DNA of 64,000 nt. Source: Nematostella vectensis. Taxonomy: Eukaryota; Cnidaria; Anthozoa; Actiniaria; Edwardsiidae. Within the stretch, counting starts at the first letter, position 1. Each line of letters starts with the position of its first letter. The notes beneath the pieces are model-generated. The model searched no databases. It saw nothing but the letters and a program-made list of their open reading frames with translations, and was not told the origin of the DNA. The DNA is taken from positions 13,844,139-13,908,138 of the forward strand of contig NC_064039.1 in the NCBI RefSeq assembly GCF_932526225.1, given 5' to 3'. A program made the translations under genes and the position numbers. Of this stretch, positions 23,317-36,412 are shown piece by piece.

Positions 23317-26315
23317 TTAATGCAGCAATGGTTTATTACTCAATTTTGAAGCCCGCCTTTCTACTTTCTCTATGTCTCTGAGGAATAGTTGAAATGAGTA
23401 TAAGTTTGGCAATTTGTGTGATTCCCTCGTTTTATAAACCAGGAGTTTATAATTTAGGATCACGGAGTTCACCGCTGCGTTTTCATTTTCCACACCTAGA
23501 ATTATATCTTTAATACATAGATGTGGGAGTTGCACCTTGAAGGCACTTAACAATTTTTGGATGTCTAGGTATAAATTTCTTGTCTTAGTACACTCAATAA
23601 AGATGTGATCAACAGTTTCTAAATGGGAAAAACAATAAGAGCATGAAGGACTATCCACTAGTCCAAACCGAAACAGATCTTTGTTCATAAAAAGGCAATT
23701 GTTAAGAATTTTATATTGAAAGGACCTTGAATAGGTGTCTCTAGCTATGGTATAAATTCTACGATAAACTTGTCTCCAATCGATGGACTCAGGAGAGCCT
23801 CCTATTCTTTGGAGAATGTTTAACTGTGCAGTTGGCGGTTTAAACTTCATTCTTACTATATGATTATATACCTGTTTAGCCTTAAATTTTCCTATTTCGT
23901 ATCTCTCATTACCTAACCGTAACAAACGTGCTGCTGGTTTAGACTGTCCTACCAAGCCAGGATTATCTCTCAACTTATCTTTCCATACTTTTGGAATAAA
24001 GATAACCAGTTAAAATACCCTGTACCTGGGACACCTTTCTTCAAACATATCTGCCACTCAAAACGACTTACCTCATTGCATAAATCTCTTACTGTGCGGA
24101 TGCCACATTCACATAAAAGGAACTAAAGAAAACAGACTCCCCCCCAATTTTAATATGCTTGTTATTCCACAGCACTTCATCCTCTAAATCCGAATCATTT
24201 ATTGGGTTTGAAAACAGCTTGGCCCATATTCCAAACACCTCCTTATAATAACCGGATATACCGTCCCGAAGACGTTTTACATCAAAATTGTCGCGTATAG
24301 TTCCCACACCTCCAATTATTTTTAAAAAGTATCTTGGTAAAACCTTATATGTTCTCTCCTCCTCATTTGACAACTTTAAAGCAAAAGTAACACGACTAGC
24401 TCTAATTGATGCAAAGAAATAAGGAGCTCTCAAGCCACCATCATCATATTCACCTATAATTGTTGTGTATTTCACTTTAGGTTTTTTCGCATTCCATATA
24501 AAGTCTTTCAGGGCTGTATCCACCTGCTTAATAAAATCTCCCCTAACACTTAATTTGGAGCACACATAATACAACTTAGAAAGCGCTTAACTTTTCAACA
24601 CATGGATTCTTCCATAGAGTGTTAATGTCCGCAACTTCCAAACTTCTAACACGGATTTAAATCTCTCAAAATTGCGCTTAAAGTTATTTTCATCATACAG
24701 TTTCTCATTATATGAAAAATAAATCCCTAAAATTGTAATACCTTTTTGGTGAAGATCTACCCACTTTATGCCTTGCCTTTTCCTATCTTTATTTTTTGCG
24801 CCCAGCCATCCTGCTTCAGATTTTGTTAGATTAATTTTAAGCGACGAATAAGATTGAAAAATCCTTAGAAGCTCTAACAATTTTTCTAAAGAATTCATAT
24901 CTTTCAAAAATAAAGTTGTATCATCCGCAAACATCGTCATTTTTATTTCAGACTTTCCGATTTTCAGGCCTTTTACCACCGGAGATGACCTAACCATAAT
25001 TGCTAATACCTCCAACACTAAGATAAATAAATACGGTGACACTGGATCTCCCTGTTTTGTTCCTCTGCCTAGCTGGAAGAAGGTAGTAGCGTGACCGTTA
25101 TTCAAAATGGAGCTAACGTTATCTGTTAAAAGAACTTGAATCCACCTAATAAAATTCTCGCCAAAACCAAATTGTCTCAAGGTTGCATAGATAAAAGAGT
25201 GTTCTATAGAATCAAAAGCCTTTTCAAAATCGGCTGCAAACATTATGTACGATTCATTTCTATTTTTTACATAATTCATCACATCTTCTATAATTCTAAT
25301 TGGTTCGTCTATCGTTCTACCTTTAACAAATGCTGCCTGATCAGTGTGAATCAAGGACGGAAGAGTATCTACCAAACGATTGTATAGTACTTTGCTGCAT
25401 ATTTTAGAATCAACGTTTATCAGGCTTATAGGGCGCCAGGCATTAAGAGACCTTGTGTCCTTATTTGGTTTCTCCAACAATGTTACTATTATCTGACGCT
25501 GGGTTGTACTTAGACGGCCTTGTGTAAAACCATGCGATTAAGAGATTTGACCAAATCTGTACCTAAGGCAGACCAAAACGCGATATAAAATTCTTTCGTT
25601 AGTCCATCGACACCAGGAGTTTTCGACGCACCCATCTGGTTCAAGCTATTGAAACATTCAGTCACCGATAGAAGGCCTTCGCATTTATCCCTATGTGGAA
25701 CTGAAGTCGCGGTATGTTTAGTTCCGACAAAAACGTAAGGCACTTCTCCTCTGTTTTTACACTTTTACTTTCATATAGCCTGCTGAAATAACTCTGAAGA
25801 TTTTGAAGGATATCTGCCTGCCCTGAAATTTCCTTACCATCTTGCACAATTTTTTTAATATGAGTTTTAGATTTGTTGCGTCTCTCCAAGGACAAAAAAT
25901 ACTTTGTGTTTTTTTCCCCTAACTCGTGTCATTCAGCTTTCGACCGGATAATTAAATCTTCTGCAATGTAATTACTCAACTCATCCAAATCACGCAATGC
26001 TATTTCATGCCTTTTTGATAATTCATCATTTTCGGTTCACCCAACTATGTTTTCAATAACTTTTAACTCCTCTTCTAATTCCCTGTAATTTTTCCGTCGT
26101 TTACTCGCCAATGTTTTCGAAAAACTAATACTAAATTTCCTTATCTTGAAAAGGCCAATTTCATCGTCAGAACAAACTAGATACCTTCTAGAAAAGGATT
26201 CAAAATCTGGAGAGAGTGCAAATAATTTCTGGGTAGAATCTTTGAGTAAATGAATAAAAGATGTGTTTTTACTGCGCGTTACGGCATCGAATGTTTTCAA
26301 GCTTCTGATGTTCAC
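23317..26315 (-). pseudogene. Decayed L1/Tx1-type LINE reverse transcriptase
   Basis: The remains of a non-LTR retrotransposon ORF2, reading from 26315 down to 23317. In order: a linker with GEKNTKYFLSLERR; the fingers with TPGVDGLTKEFY and AWRPISLINVDSKI; RT motif A AADFEKAFDSIEH; motif B GTKQGDPVSPYLF; motif C FADDTTLF; the thumb; and a C-terminal zinc-knuckle region with CSYCF and H-x-F-x-E-C. The core 25480-24587 is open. The rest carries at least three in-frame stops (near 26038, 25930 and 24588) and at least three frameshifts. No endonuclease domain was found, so the copy is 5'-truncated, as is common for LINEs. It sits on the same strand as the host gene, between that gene's exons. The L1/Tx1 assignment is from motif style. 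Confidence 0.88.
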
Positions 26316-26836
26316 GTCGAATGTTGTTAAGCTTCTGATTGGTCACGCACAACTGAGACGGTTATTTGCTTTGCCAGTCAGGGGCTAGAAAGGGTTTCAT
26401 GCAAGCCTGGACACCATTTGGTTTACTTACAACACTACAATGGTCAGCGTAAAACCCCCCAAAACCTTGTTGCGCAGAGAAGTTATACAAATTATAACTT
26501 TATATGCTTATTGTATACGCATCGCCGTTGTGACGTCAGTGATTTGTCGTAGAACCTCTCACAGGTCCCCCCACGAGCAGGGCAGGGGAGCACGACACAG
26601 GGATCCTGAAGTGATAAACAGTGAAATAAAATATTACGGTGAATACTTAAAAATAAGGGAGTTCTCTATTGTCGCGAGAAAATAGCTTATTTTTAAGCAT
26701 TTTCTAGTTTTAACAATAACAGGCAAGGGTATGAAGAGTCTGACACGTCTGTTTGAAAGGTTTTAAAATTACTGATTTTTTGGAAACATAATTAGCCTCT
26801 CATGAATAATAAGGAAGTTTGAAGCACATCTGTACG

Positions 26837-27038
26837 CAGGCCCGTACCCAGGGGGATGCAGGTGCGAACGCACCCCTCCCCCTTTGAATGTAGCCAAATC
26901 TTTTTGTTTTTTTTTCTTCTTTGGCGGTCAGATTTTAATCAGAGAACTCAGCCCCCTCCCCCCCCCCCCCCCGGAAAATTAGGTTCACTTTTTCGTATTT
27001 CGCACCCCTCCAAGAAAAATCTCCTGGGTACGGGCCTG
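26837..27038. mobile_element. MITE with CAGGCCCG ends and GTACG flanks
   Basis: A 202-bp element with imperfect terminal inverted repeats, CAGGCCCGTACCCAGG on the left and CCTGGGTACGGGCCTG on the right. It is flanked by direct GTACG (26832-26836 and 27039-27043). The inside has a tract of about 17 C, with mirrored GCACCCCTCC words. CAGG-type ends suggest hAT, but a 5-base rather than 8-base flank is visible, so the superfamily is open. Confidence 0.7.
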
Positions 27039-27255
27039 GTACGTAGCCTAGACTTTTACTCCCTCATCTCTATGTAAATATATATATATAGAATCAAAAA
27101 GCCCAAACAATACACAATGCAGTCTGCCCTGAAGAAGTCTTATTAAAGACGAAAATTTGGCAGAGTCGATTTCCATTTTTTGGTGTATTAAATATATATT
27201 ATATATATATATAAATATAGTACTGTACTAAAAGATGTATAGTTGTTGTACTTAC

Positions 27256-27422
27256 CGCCCTGCTGTAGTGATTGTAGGATGTATTGGCGACCAAACTGGA
27301 GTTGTACTTATCACTCCACTGCAGCTGGCAGCTTAGAAGTCCTTGTGTGTTTGGTGATCTCGCTAGAACAGCAGTAAGGGTTCCTTTTGAGACACTCATT
27401 TTAGAGTAGCGCATCACATACA
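27256..27422 (-). CDS. Probable internal exon of the extracellular-protein gene
   Basis: A 167-nt exon on the minus strand with strong borders: acceptor TTTTTAG before it and donor GCG|GTAAGT after it. It encodes VYVMRYSKMSVSKGTLTAVL, then ARSPNTQGLLSCQLQWSDKY and a short tail. The composition looks like part of an extracellular module, perhaps PAN/apple-like, but I cannot name the domain with confidence. Incoming phase is 1 and outgoing phase 0. It probably belongs to the gene whose last exon is 22549-23147, with an unseen exon between. Confidence 0.5.
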
Positions 27423-29214
27423 CTAAAAATGAAACTCAACATTTGAAAAAGGTATAATCTATTGATGAAGTGCTTTTGTATAGAATTAATTAGGGAAGCA
27501 TAATTATGGTAATGCTTACTAAATGTTACTAATTTATAATTTGATTCACTAACCCAATAAATGAAACAAGGCAGATCCGTGGGCTGGAATCGAGCCCTTG
27601 CTCTTCAGCATCAGGTAGCACGCGAGGAGACACATGTCTTTCTCTAATGCACCAAAAAGTGGGGCATTTGCGTACCATTTTCCTGAAGACGATCCCCTCC
27701 CCTCCCCCTCCCCCTAAAATAGGATAGCAAAAGAAAAAGGGCGACGACGGCATGCTACTCGATACAGCACGCTGATAAATTATGACATTTCTAAGGCAAC
27801 TGGGTAATCCGGTGCGCCAGAAGTATTTATAGATAGTTCTCGGAAATAGACTTCAAGATGCACGGGTTTAGATATGTTATTTTACTTCCGACAGTTTTTT
27901 TTATTTATTTATTTTTTCTAGATAACTTTTGTTCGAACAGCTCCAGTGATGAGTATGTTAATAAGATGTGTAACAGATGTCTAAAGTCTGCACGATTATC
28001 TCAAAAATGCCCTTTCAGGTTATTTCAAAAGGTGTTTAACAACACCAAAACATGATGACCACTATTGTGTAAATCGATATGGGCAACATCGCTGTCACCT
28101 TAAAAAACAAAGGTTCATTTCTTTGCTATAGCAACAACGATGGCAGAAAGATAAAACCGTCACAAACATCACTCTTTATTTATCCTGTGTGTTTTGAAAA
28201 CACCAGATATCAGAAATAGCGGCGTCTGTGGAAAAATGTTCAAGGCTTTTGTACATAATTCATAAGTTGACATTCTCAGTATTAGGGCATACATTATACG
28301 TGCTTTTTGTAAAAGGGAGGGGATGGGAATCTTCAAATATTCAATAGCTTGTGTTTTAAATGCGTTCCTTTACTTCTCCTTTCTGGTGTATTGTGTTTTT
28401 CACTGAAAAAGAAAATTTGAGGAAGGTTGCGTTTTTCGTTTGGGGATCGTTTTTTTTTTATAATTACACTGAAAAACACCTGCCACTAGATCCTAGCATA
28501 CTCACACTTCACAGACTAAAAGGGAGTTCCCAGAAACCATCAATGATTTATACTACAGTAGTTTTATGAAATTGCAGAATAGGAAATATGAAATGTTACG
28601 AATGTTCACTTGCATTAGTCAATTTTATCTGGCTTATCCGTCAGAGAAAATTCAAATTCAGCCATTAGTGCAATGCAATTACATCGGACATTCCAACAAA
28701 TTTTGTGCCGCTGTCAAACTTAATGTTACAATTTCATTTAACTGGTCGGGTATTATGCTCGTCTGTTTAATGAAACAAAAATATATTGGAGGTATTTAGA
28801 AACAACATGAACTAAACGCATGTAATATACTAGAGCAGCCAACCGCGCTCACGACAAACGTTAATAATAAGATATATTTGTTTAGAAGAAAATGAAACAG
28901 TTTCATTCAGTGGAGTTTATATAGCAGCATATGGCAAAAACAGTATGACGCACGGTACAAATGACTGTTATAAAAAACAAGGAGGTTATTTATATACTGA
29001 AACTGCATTTGTCTGTGTTATACGGGAAGAGCTGACGAGTTGGAAATTCTAACTAGGGTGCAAATACTGTTGCCTTTTTTCTTTCAAATTTACATGGTGG
29101 GAACAATCGTAGGGTAGATATACGGTAGTTCGGTGTAACAGTTTGCGAAAGACCAAGATAACAAAGTAAGAAACAGGAAACATCAACAACAACGTGAAAA
29201 GATAATTTTAGAGG
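27423..29214. other. Region upstream of GPCR 3
   Basis: AT-rich. Contains a 65-codon plus-strand ORF at 27858-28055: MHGFRYVILLPTVFFIYLFF, then NFCSNSSS and a C-x2-C plus one more cysteine. It has a hydrophobic start like a signal peptide, but no family was recognised and it could be chance. Further exons of the minus-strand gene were not found. The 29000-29214 part should hold the promoter/5' UTR of the next GPCR. Confidence 0.3.
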
Positions 29215-30267
29215 ATGGAAGGAAAAAGACCTCTGAATTTTACGAATTTGATTCCGCCGAGCATCGGCCAACAGACGAGTAATCTTTCTGTCCCTGGTAA
29301 TCTACTCCTCGGCGGGGACCTTCTGCTGCTGACAGATACAACCTCGAGTGACGCTCATTCGTATTGCGACTACAGCCTCGACTTGGTGTTCCTAGTGGTA
29401 GATGCGTTTCTCGGCGTTCTCATTTTGGCGGGAAATTTGTTCACGTGCGCGGTGTTTATTTTTGGCGGAAACTTGAGGCGTAGCTCGAGTTACATGAATG
29501 TGTTCTTGTTAAGTTTGTCAGTGTCTGACATACTTTTGGCGCTTATCGTCATTCCAAGTTACGGCTCCCATTGTACGGGATGCAGGCGTTCGTTGAGTTC
29601 GTTCTGTTGGATGTTTGAAGGTGGCAAGGACTACACATTTCTCGCCTCTGTTTTCAACCTCTCGGCTATCAGCTACGATCGATACCTCGCCGTGTTCAAG
29701 CCTCTGCTCTACAGCATACAAATGTCCCCAAGACGAGTCCTTGCACTGTTGTTGCTGGTTTGGGTGCTTCCCGGCATGCTTGCAGCGCTTCGTAACACGT
29801 GGCAGCACATGAGCGACCACGCCCTCGTAGCTCGCATCAATATAAACTACACATACATCCTACTGTTTGTGTTTGTTATTATCCCAATAACGCTCGTTTC
29901 CGTGGTGAACTTCCGAATAATTCAAGCGATAAAGAAACAGTCAAGGAGAGTCAAAGGGGCAGCCACACCAAACGGGACGCTCGCAGGGATCACGCTTATG
30001 CTCCGCGACACGCACGAAGCACGCAGAGTGAAAGGTACGGTTGCGTGCGTGTTGGTGGTTGCGCTATTCGTGACGTGTTGGCTCCCGCGTGCGTGCTACT
30101 TTTTCTTGCGTCTAAGTGGACGTCCCGAGGTAGAAATCCGTCTGCTCATGAAAATGTCTGTTAGTTTTCTGCTGTTCCAGTCGAGTCTTAACCCTGTCGT
30201 GTATTCATTTTACCGGACGGACTTCAGGCAGGCAGCGAAAAGGGTACTACGATGCGATGGTCGATAG
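29215..30267 (+). CDS. Class A orphan GPCR 3, intronless
   Basis: A 350-residue receptor starting at AGGATGG. The N-terminus is about 58 residues with N-F-T and N-L-S glycosylation sites. Landmarks are ILAGNLFTCAVF in TM1, LSLSVSDILL in TM2, ECL1 with CTGC, C-W at 3.25, KDY at 3.32-3.34, ISYDRYLAVFKPL, LVWVLPG in TM4, FVIIPITLVSVVN in TM5, TCWLPRACYFF in TM6 and LNPVVYSFYR in TM7. ECL2 is short and lacks cysteine. ICL3 is about 55 residues and basic, ending in V-K-G-T-V-A-C. The C-tail is very short. It shares long blocks (LAGNLFTC, YMNVFLLSL) with GPCR 1, pointing to duplication. A 19-bp minisatellite starts about 90 bp after the stop. Ligand unknown. Confidence 0.93.
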   Translation: MEGKRPLNFTNLIPPSIGQQTSNLSVPGNLLLGGDLLLLTDTTSSDAHSYCDYSLDLVFLVVDAFLGVLILAGNLFTCAVFIFGGNLRRSSSYMNVFLLSLSVSDILLALIVIPSYGSHCTGCRRSLSSFCWMFEGGKDYTFLASVFNLSAISYDRYLAVFKPLLYSIQMSPRRVLALLLLVWVLPGMLAALRNTWQHMSDHALVARININYTYILLFVFVIIPITLVSVVNFRIIQAIKKQSRRVKGAATPNGTLAGITLMLRDTHEARRVKGTVACVLVVALFVTCWLPRACYFFLRLSGRPEVEIRLLMKMSVSFLLFQSSLNPVVYSFYRTDFRQAAKRVLRCDGR

Positions 30268-30356
30268 TAAACAGGCGACAATATTAAGATAATTCATGGT
30301 GACAATAACAATTATGCGATGTAAATATGCAAATATGTAAATATATGTGAACTAAA

Positions 30357-33300
30357 ACGATGATGTATACCAATAAAGAGATGATGTATACCAATGGAGA
30401 TGATGTATACTAATAGAGATGATGTATACCAATAGAGTTGATGTATACCAATAAAGAGATGATGTTTACCAATGAAGAGATGATGTATACCAATAGATAT
30501 GATGTATACCAATAGAGATGATGCGTACCAATAGAGATGATGTATACCAATAGAGAGATGATGTATACCAATAAAGAGATGATGTATACCAATAAAGAGA
30601 TGATGTATACCAATAGAGATGATGTATACCAATAAAGAGATGATGTATACCAATAAAGAGATGATGTATACCAATAGAGATGATGTATACCAATAGAGAT
30701 GATGTATACCAATAGAGAGATGATGTTTACCAATGAAGAGATGATGTATACCAATAGATATGATGTATACCAATAGAGATGATGTATACCAATAGAGATG
30801 ATGTATACCAATAGAGATGATGTATACCAATAGAGATGATGTATACCAACAGAGATGATGTATACTAATAGAGATGATGTATACTAATAGAGATGATGTA
30901 TACCAATAGAGTTGATGTATACCAATAAAGAGATGATGTTTACCAATGAAGAGATGATGTATACCAATAGATATGATGTATACCAATAGAGATGATGTAT
31001 ACCAATAGAGATGATGTATACCAATAGAGATGATGTATACCAATAGAGATGATGTATACCAACAGAGATGATGTATACCAATAGAGATGATGTATACCAA
31101 TAAAGAGATGATGTATACCAATAGAGATGATGTATACCAATAGAGATAATGTATACCAATAGAGATGATGTATACCAATAGAGATGATGTATACCAATAG
31201 AGATGATGCGTACCAATAGAGATGATGTATACCAATAGAGAGATGATGTATACCAATAAAGAGATGATGTATACCAATAAAGAGATGATGTATACCAATA
31301 GAGATGATGTATACCAATAAAGAGATGATGTATACCAATAAAGAGATGATGTATACCAATAGAGATGATGTATACCAATAGAGATGATGTATACCAATAG
31401 AGAGATGATGTATACCAATAGAGATGATGTATACCAATAAAGAGATGATGTATACCAATAAAGAGATGATGTATACCAATAGAGATGATGTATACCAATA
31501 GAGATGATGTATACCAATAGAGAGATGATGTATACCAATAGAGATGATGTATACCAATAGAGATGATGTATACCAATAGAGATGATGTATACCAATAGAG
31601 ATGATGTATACCAATAAAGAGATGATGTATACCAATAGAGATGATGTATACCAATAGAGATGATGTATACCAATGGGAATGATGTGTACCAATAGAGATT
31701 ATGTATACCAATAAAGAAATGATGTGTACCAATAAAGAGATGATGTATACCAATAGAGATGATGTTTACCAATAGAGATGATGTATACCAATAGAGATGA
31801 TGTTTACCAATAGAGATGATGTATACCAATAGAGATGATGTATACCAATAAAGAGATGATGTATACCAATAGAGATGATGTATACCAATAGAGATGATGT
31901 ATACCAATAGAGATGATGTATACCAATAGAGATGATGTATACCAATAGAGATGATGTATACCAAAAGAGATGATGTATACCAATAGAGATGATGTATACC
32001 AATAGAGATGATGTATACCAATAGAGATGATGTATACCAATAGAGATGATGTATACCAATAGAGATGACGTATACCAAAAGAGATGATGTATACCAATAG
32101 AGATGATGTATACCAATAGAGATGATGTTTACCAATAGAGATGATGTATACCAATAGAGATGATGTATACCAATAAAGAGATGATGTATACCAATAGAGA
32201 TGATGTATACCAAAAGAGATGATGTATACCAATAGAGATGATGTATACCAATAGAGATGATGTATACCAATAGAGATGATGTATACCAAAAGAGATGATG
32301 TATACCAATAGAGATGATGTATACCAATAGAGATGATGTATACCAATAGAGATGATGTATACCAATAGAGATGATGTATACCAATAGAGATGATGTATAC
32401 CAATAGAGATGATGTATACCAATAGAGATGATGTATACCAAAAGAGATGATGTATACCAATAGAGATGATGTATACCAATAGACATGATGTATACCAATA
32501 GAGATGATGTATACCAATAGAGATGATGTATACCAATAAAGAGATGATGTATACCACTAGAGATGATGTATACCAATAGAGATGATGTATACCAATAAAG
32601 AGATGATGTATACCAATAGAGATGATGTATACCAATAGAGATGATGTATACCAATAAAGAGATGATGTATACAAATAAAGAGATGATGTATACCAATAGA
32701 GATGATGTATACCAATAGAGATGATGTATACCATTAGAGATGATGTATACCAATAAAGATGATGTATACCAATAGAGATGATGTATACCAATGGAGATGA
32801 CGTATACCAATGGAGATGATGTATACCAATAGAGATGATGTATACCAATAGAGATGATGTATACCAATAGAGATGATGTATACCAATAGAGATGATGTAT
32901 ACCAATGGAGATGACGTATACCAATATAGATGACGTATACCTATAGAGATGATGTATACCAATAAAGAGATGATGTATACCAATAGAGATGATGTATACC
33001 AATGGAGATGATGTATACCAATAGAGATGGTATACCAATAGAGATGATGTATACCAATGAAGAAATGATGTGTACCAATAAAGAGAGGATGTATACCAAT
33101 AAAGAGAGGATGTATACCAATAGAGATGATGTATACCAATGGAGATGATGTATACCAATGGGGATGATGTATACCAATGGGGATGATGTATACCAATGGG
33201 GATGATGTATACCAATAAAGAGATGATGTATACCACTAGAGATGATGTATACCAATAGAGATGATGTATACCAATAAAGAGATAATGTATACCAATAGAG

Positions 33301-35656
33301 ATGATGTATACCAATAGAGATGATGTATACCAATGGAGATGATGTATACCAATAGAGATGATGTATACCAATAGAGATTATGTATACCAATAAAGAAATG
33401 ATGTGTACCAATAGAGATTATGTATACCAATAGAGATGATGTATACCAATAGAGATGATGTATACCAATAGAGATGATGTATACCAATAGAGATGATGTA
33501 TACCAATAGAGATAATGTATACCAATAAAGAGATGATGTATACCAATAGAGATGATGTATACCAATAGAGATGATGTATACCAATAGAGATGATGTATAC
33601 CAATAGACATGATGTATACCAATAGAGATGATGTATACCAATAGAGATGATGTATATCAATAGAGATGATGTTTACCAATAGAGATGATGTATACCAATA
33701 GAGATGATGTATACCAATAGAGATGATGTATACCAATAGAGATGACGTATACCAATAGAGATGATGTATACCAATAGAGATGATGTATACCAATAGAGAT
33801 GATGTATACCAATAGAGATGATGTATACCAATAGAGATGATGTATACCAATAGAGATGACGTATACCAATAGAGATGATGTATACCAATAGAGATGATGT
33901 ATACCAATAGAGATGATGTATACCAATAGAGATGATGTATACCAATAGAGATGGTATACCAATAGAGATGATGTATACCAATGAAGAAATGATGTATACC
34001 AATAAAGAGATGATGTATAAAGAGATGATGTATACCAATAGAGATGATGTATACCAACAGAGATGATGTATACCAACAGAGATGATGTATACCAATAGAG
34101 AGATGATGTATACCAATAGAGATGATGTATACCAATAGAGAGATGATGTATACCAATAGAGATGATGTATACCAATAGAGAGATGATGTATACCAACAGA
34201 GATGATGTATACCAATAGAGATGATGTATACCAATAGAGATGATGTATACCAATAGAGTTGATGTATACCAATAGAGATGATGTATACCAATAGAGATGA
34301 TGTATACCAATAAAGAGATGATTTATACCAATAAAGAGATGATGTATACCAATAGAGATGATGTATACCAATAGAGATGATGTATACCAATAGAGATGAT
34401 GTATACCAATAGAGATGATGTATACCAATAGAGATGATGTATACCAATAGAGATGATGTATACCAATAAAGAGATGATTTATACCAATAAAGAGATGATG
34501 TGTACCAATAGAGATGATGTATACCAATAGAGATGATGTATACCAATAGAGATGATGTATACCAATAGAGATGATGTATACCAATAATGAGATGATGTAT
34601 ACCAATAGAGATGATGTATACCAATAGAGATGATGTATACCAATAGTGATGATGTATACCAATAGAGATGATGTATACCAATAGAGATGATGTATACCAA
34701 TAGAGATGATGTATACCAATAGAGATGATGTATACCAATAGAGATGATGTATACCAATAGAGATGATGTATACCAATGGAGATGATGTATACCAATAGAG
34801 ATGATGTATACCAATAGAGATGATGTATACCAATAAAGAAATGATGTATACCAATAGAGATGATGTATACCAATAGAGATGATGTATACCAATAGAGATG
34901 ATGTATACCAATAGAGATGATGTATACCAATAGAGATGATGTATACCAATAGAGATGATGTATACCAATGGAGATGATGTATACCAATAAAGAGATGATG
35001 TATACCACTAGAGATGATGTATACCAATAGAGATGATGTGTACCAATAGAGATGATGTATACCAATAGAGATGATGTATACCAATAGAGATGATGTATAC
35101 GAATAGAGATGATGTATACCAATAGAGATGATGTATACCAATAAAGAGATGATGTTTACCAATGAAGAGATGATGTATACCAATAGAGATGATGTATACC
35201 AATAGAGATGATGTATACCACTAGAGATGATGTATACCAATAGAGATGATGTATACCAAAAGAGATGATGTATACCAATAGAGATGATGTATACCAATGG
35301 AGATGATGTATACCAATAGAGATGATGTATACCAATAGAGATGATGTATACCAATAAAGAGATGATGTTTACCAATGAAGAGATGATGTTTACCAATGAA
35401 GAGATGTTGTTTACCAATAGAGATGATGTATACCAATAGAGATGATGTATACCAATAAAGAGATGATGTATACCAATAGAGATGATGTATACCAATAGAG
35501 ATGATGTATACCAATAGAGATGATGCATACCAATAGAGAGATGATGTATACCAATAGAGATGATGTATACCAATAGAGATGATGTATACCAATAGAGATG
35601 ATGTATACCAATAGAGATGATGTTTACCAATGAAGAGATGATGTTTACCAATGAAT
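30357..35656. repeat. 19-bp minisatellite, about 5.3 kb
   Basis: Roughly 270 tandem copies of GATGATGTATACCAATAGA, with a 21-bp variant (ATAAAGA in place of ATAGA) and occasional GGAGA, GTTTACC and GCGTACC variants. On the minus strand the unit has no stop in any frame. Because 19 is 1 modulo 3, each frame encodes the same 19-residue cycle (VYIISIGIHHLYWYTSSLL). This produces ORFs up to 1019 codons that I regard as artefacts. It lies between GPCR 3 and the EnSpm element. Confidence 0.95.
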
Positions 35657-35730
35657 AAAGACCCCAAGCAAAAATGAGATCTATTTGCTAAATACAAGGT
35701 CAGAAGAATGCAGAATACATTCAAAATACT

Positions 35731-35796
35731 AAAATAAAATAAAATAATATCAAATTTAATAAAATAAAATAAAATAAAATAAAGTAAAATAAAACC
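35731..35796. repeat. TAAAA simple repeat
   Basis: A short run of TAAAA/ATAAA units with a few interruptions, just after the 19-bp array. Confidence 0.85.
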
Positions 35797-36166
35797 AATA
35801 TTTTACCCATCCCAGGGGGTGCAATTCCGGGGACTGTGGTTGAAGGCTTTGAGGATCTTGTCTGGAATCACAACAAAAAGGAGAAAGCATGATCAACAAG
35901 AACAACCATACATTTTCAGCTAATATGCCTTACAAGTTAGGGTATCATCTCTGAACAGCCTTCTCTTAATATTTACAATCACTAATGTAGTTGGGGCGTT
36001 GATTGCAGTTTGAATAAGGCCATTAGAAACCATTAGGCCATGTATTCTCAAGACACTTAAAACTGCTTTGATAAACATCCTTACAAGTCGAAACGGGTAA
36101 ACACTCCATGAAACCATTTTGCTCCCGTCTTGACGGATGTCTCTAGACTTGCATTAAGTGACTTAA

Positions 36167-36412
36167 AGCCGCATCGTCACCAGTTTACTTACGGAGGTCC
36201 GACGGAAACCTCAACCGTTAAAAGACAAAAGAATATATTAAAATCCGAGATATTAAACAGGCCATCCGCTCTAAATTATCAATCAGATCCTCAAAGAAAC
36301 TTCCAATAAACACATTGCTTTCAATATTTTGAAATATTTTTCGCGTTTTCCGCTGAAAATCATCGGATATTGTTACGTAATCGACCGGAAGTAAACTGGT
36401 GACAACGCGGCT
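36167..36412. mobile_element. TTAA MITE, copy B
   Basis: A 246-bp element of the same family as 11655-11889, in reverse orientation. It is flanked by TTAA on both sides (36163-36166 and 36413-36416). Its ends are AGCCGCATCGTCACCAGTTT and the matching complement. It is non-coding. Confidence 0.85.

Noticed and set aside
30312-33371. A 1019-codon minus-strand ORF and many overlapping ones to 35724
   Set aside because: They are read from the 19-bp minisatellite, which has no stop in any minus-strand frame. The encoded cycle is identical in all frames and there is no sign of coding constraint.
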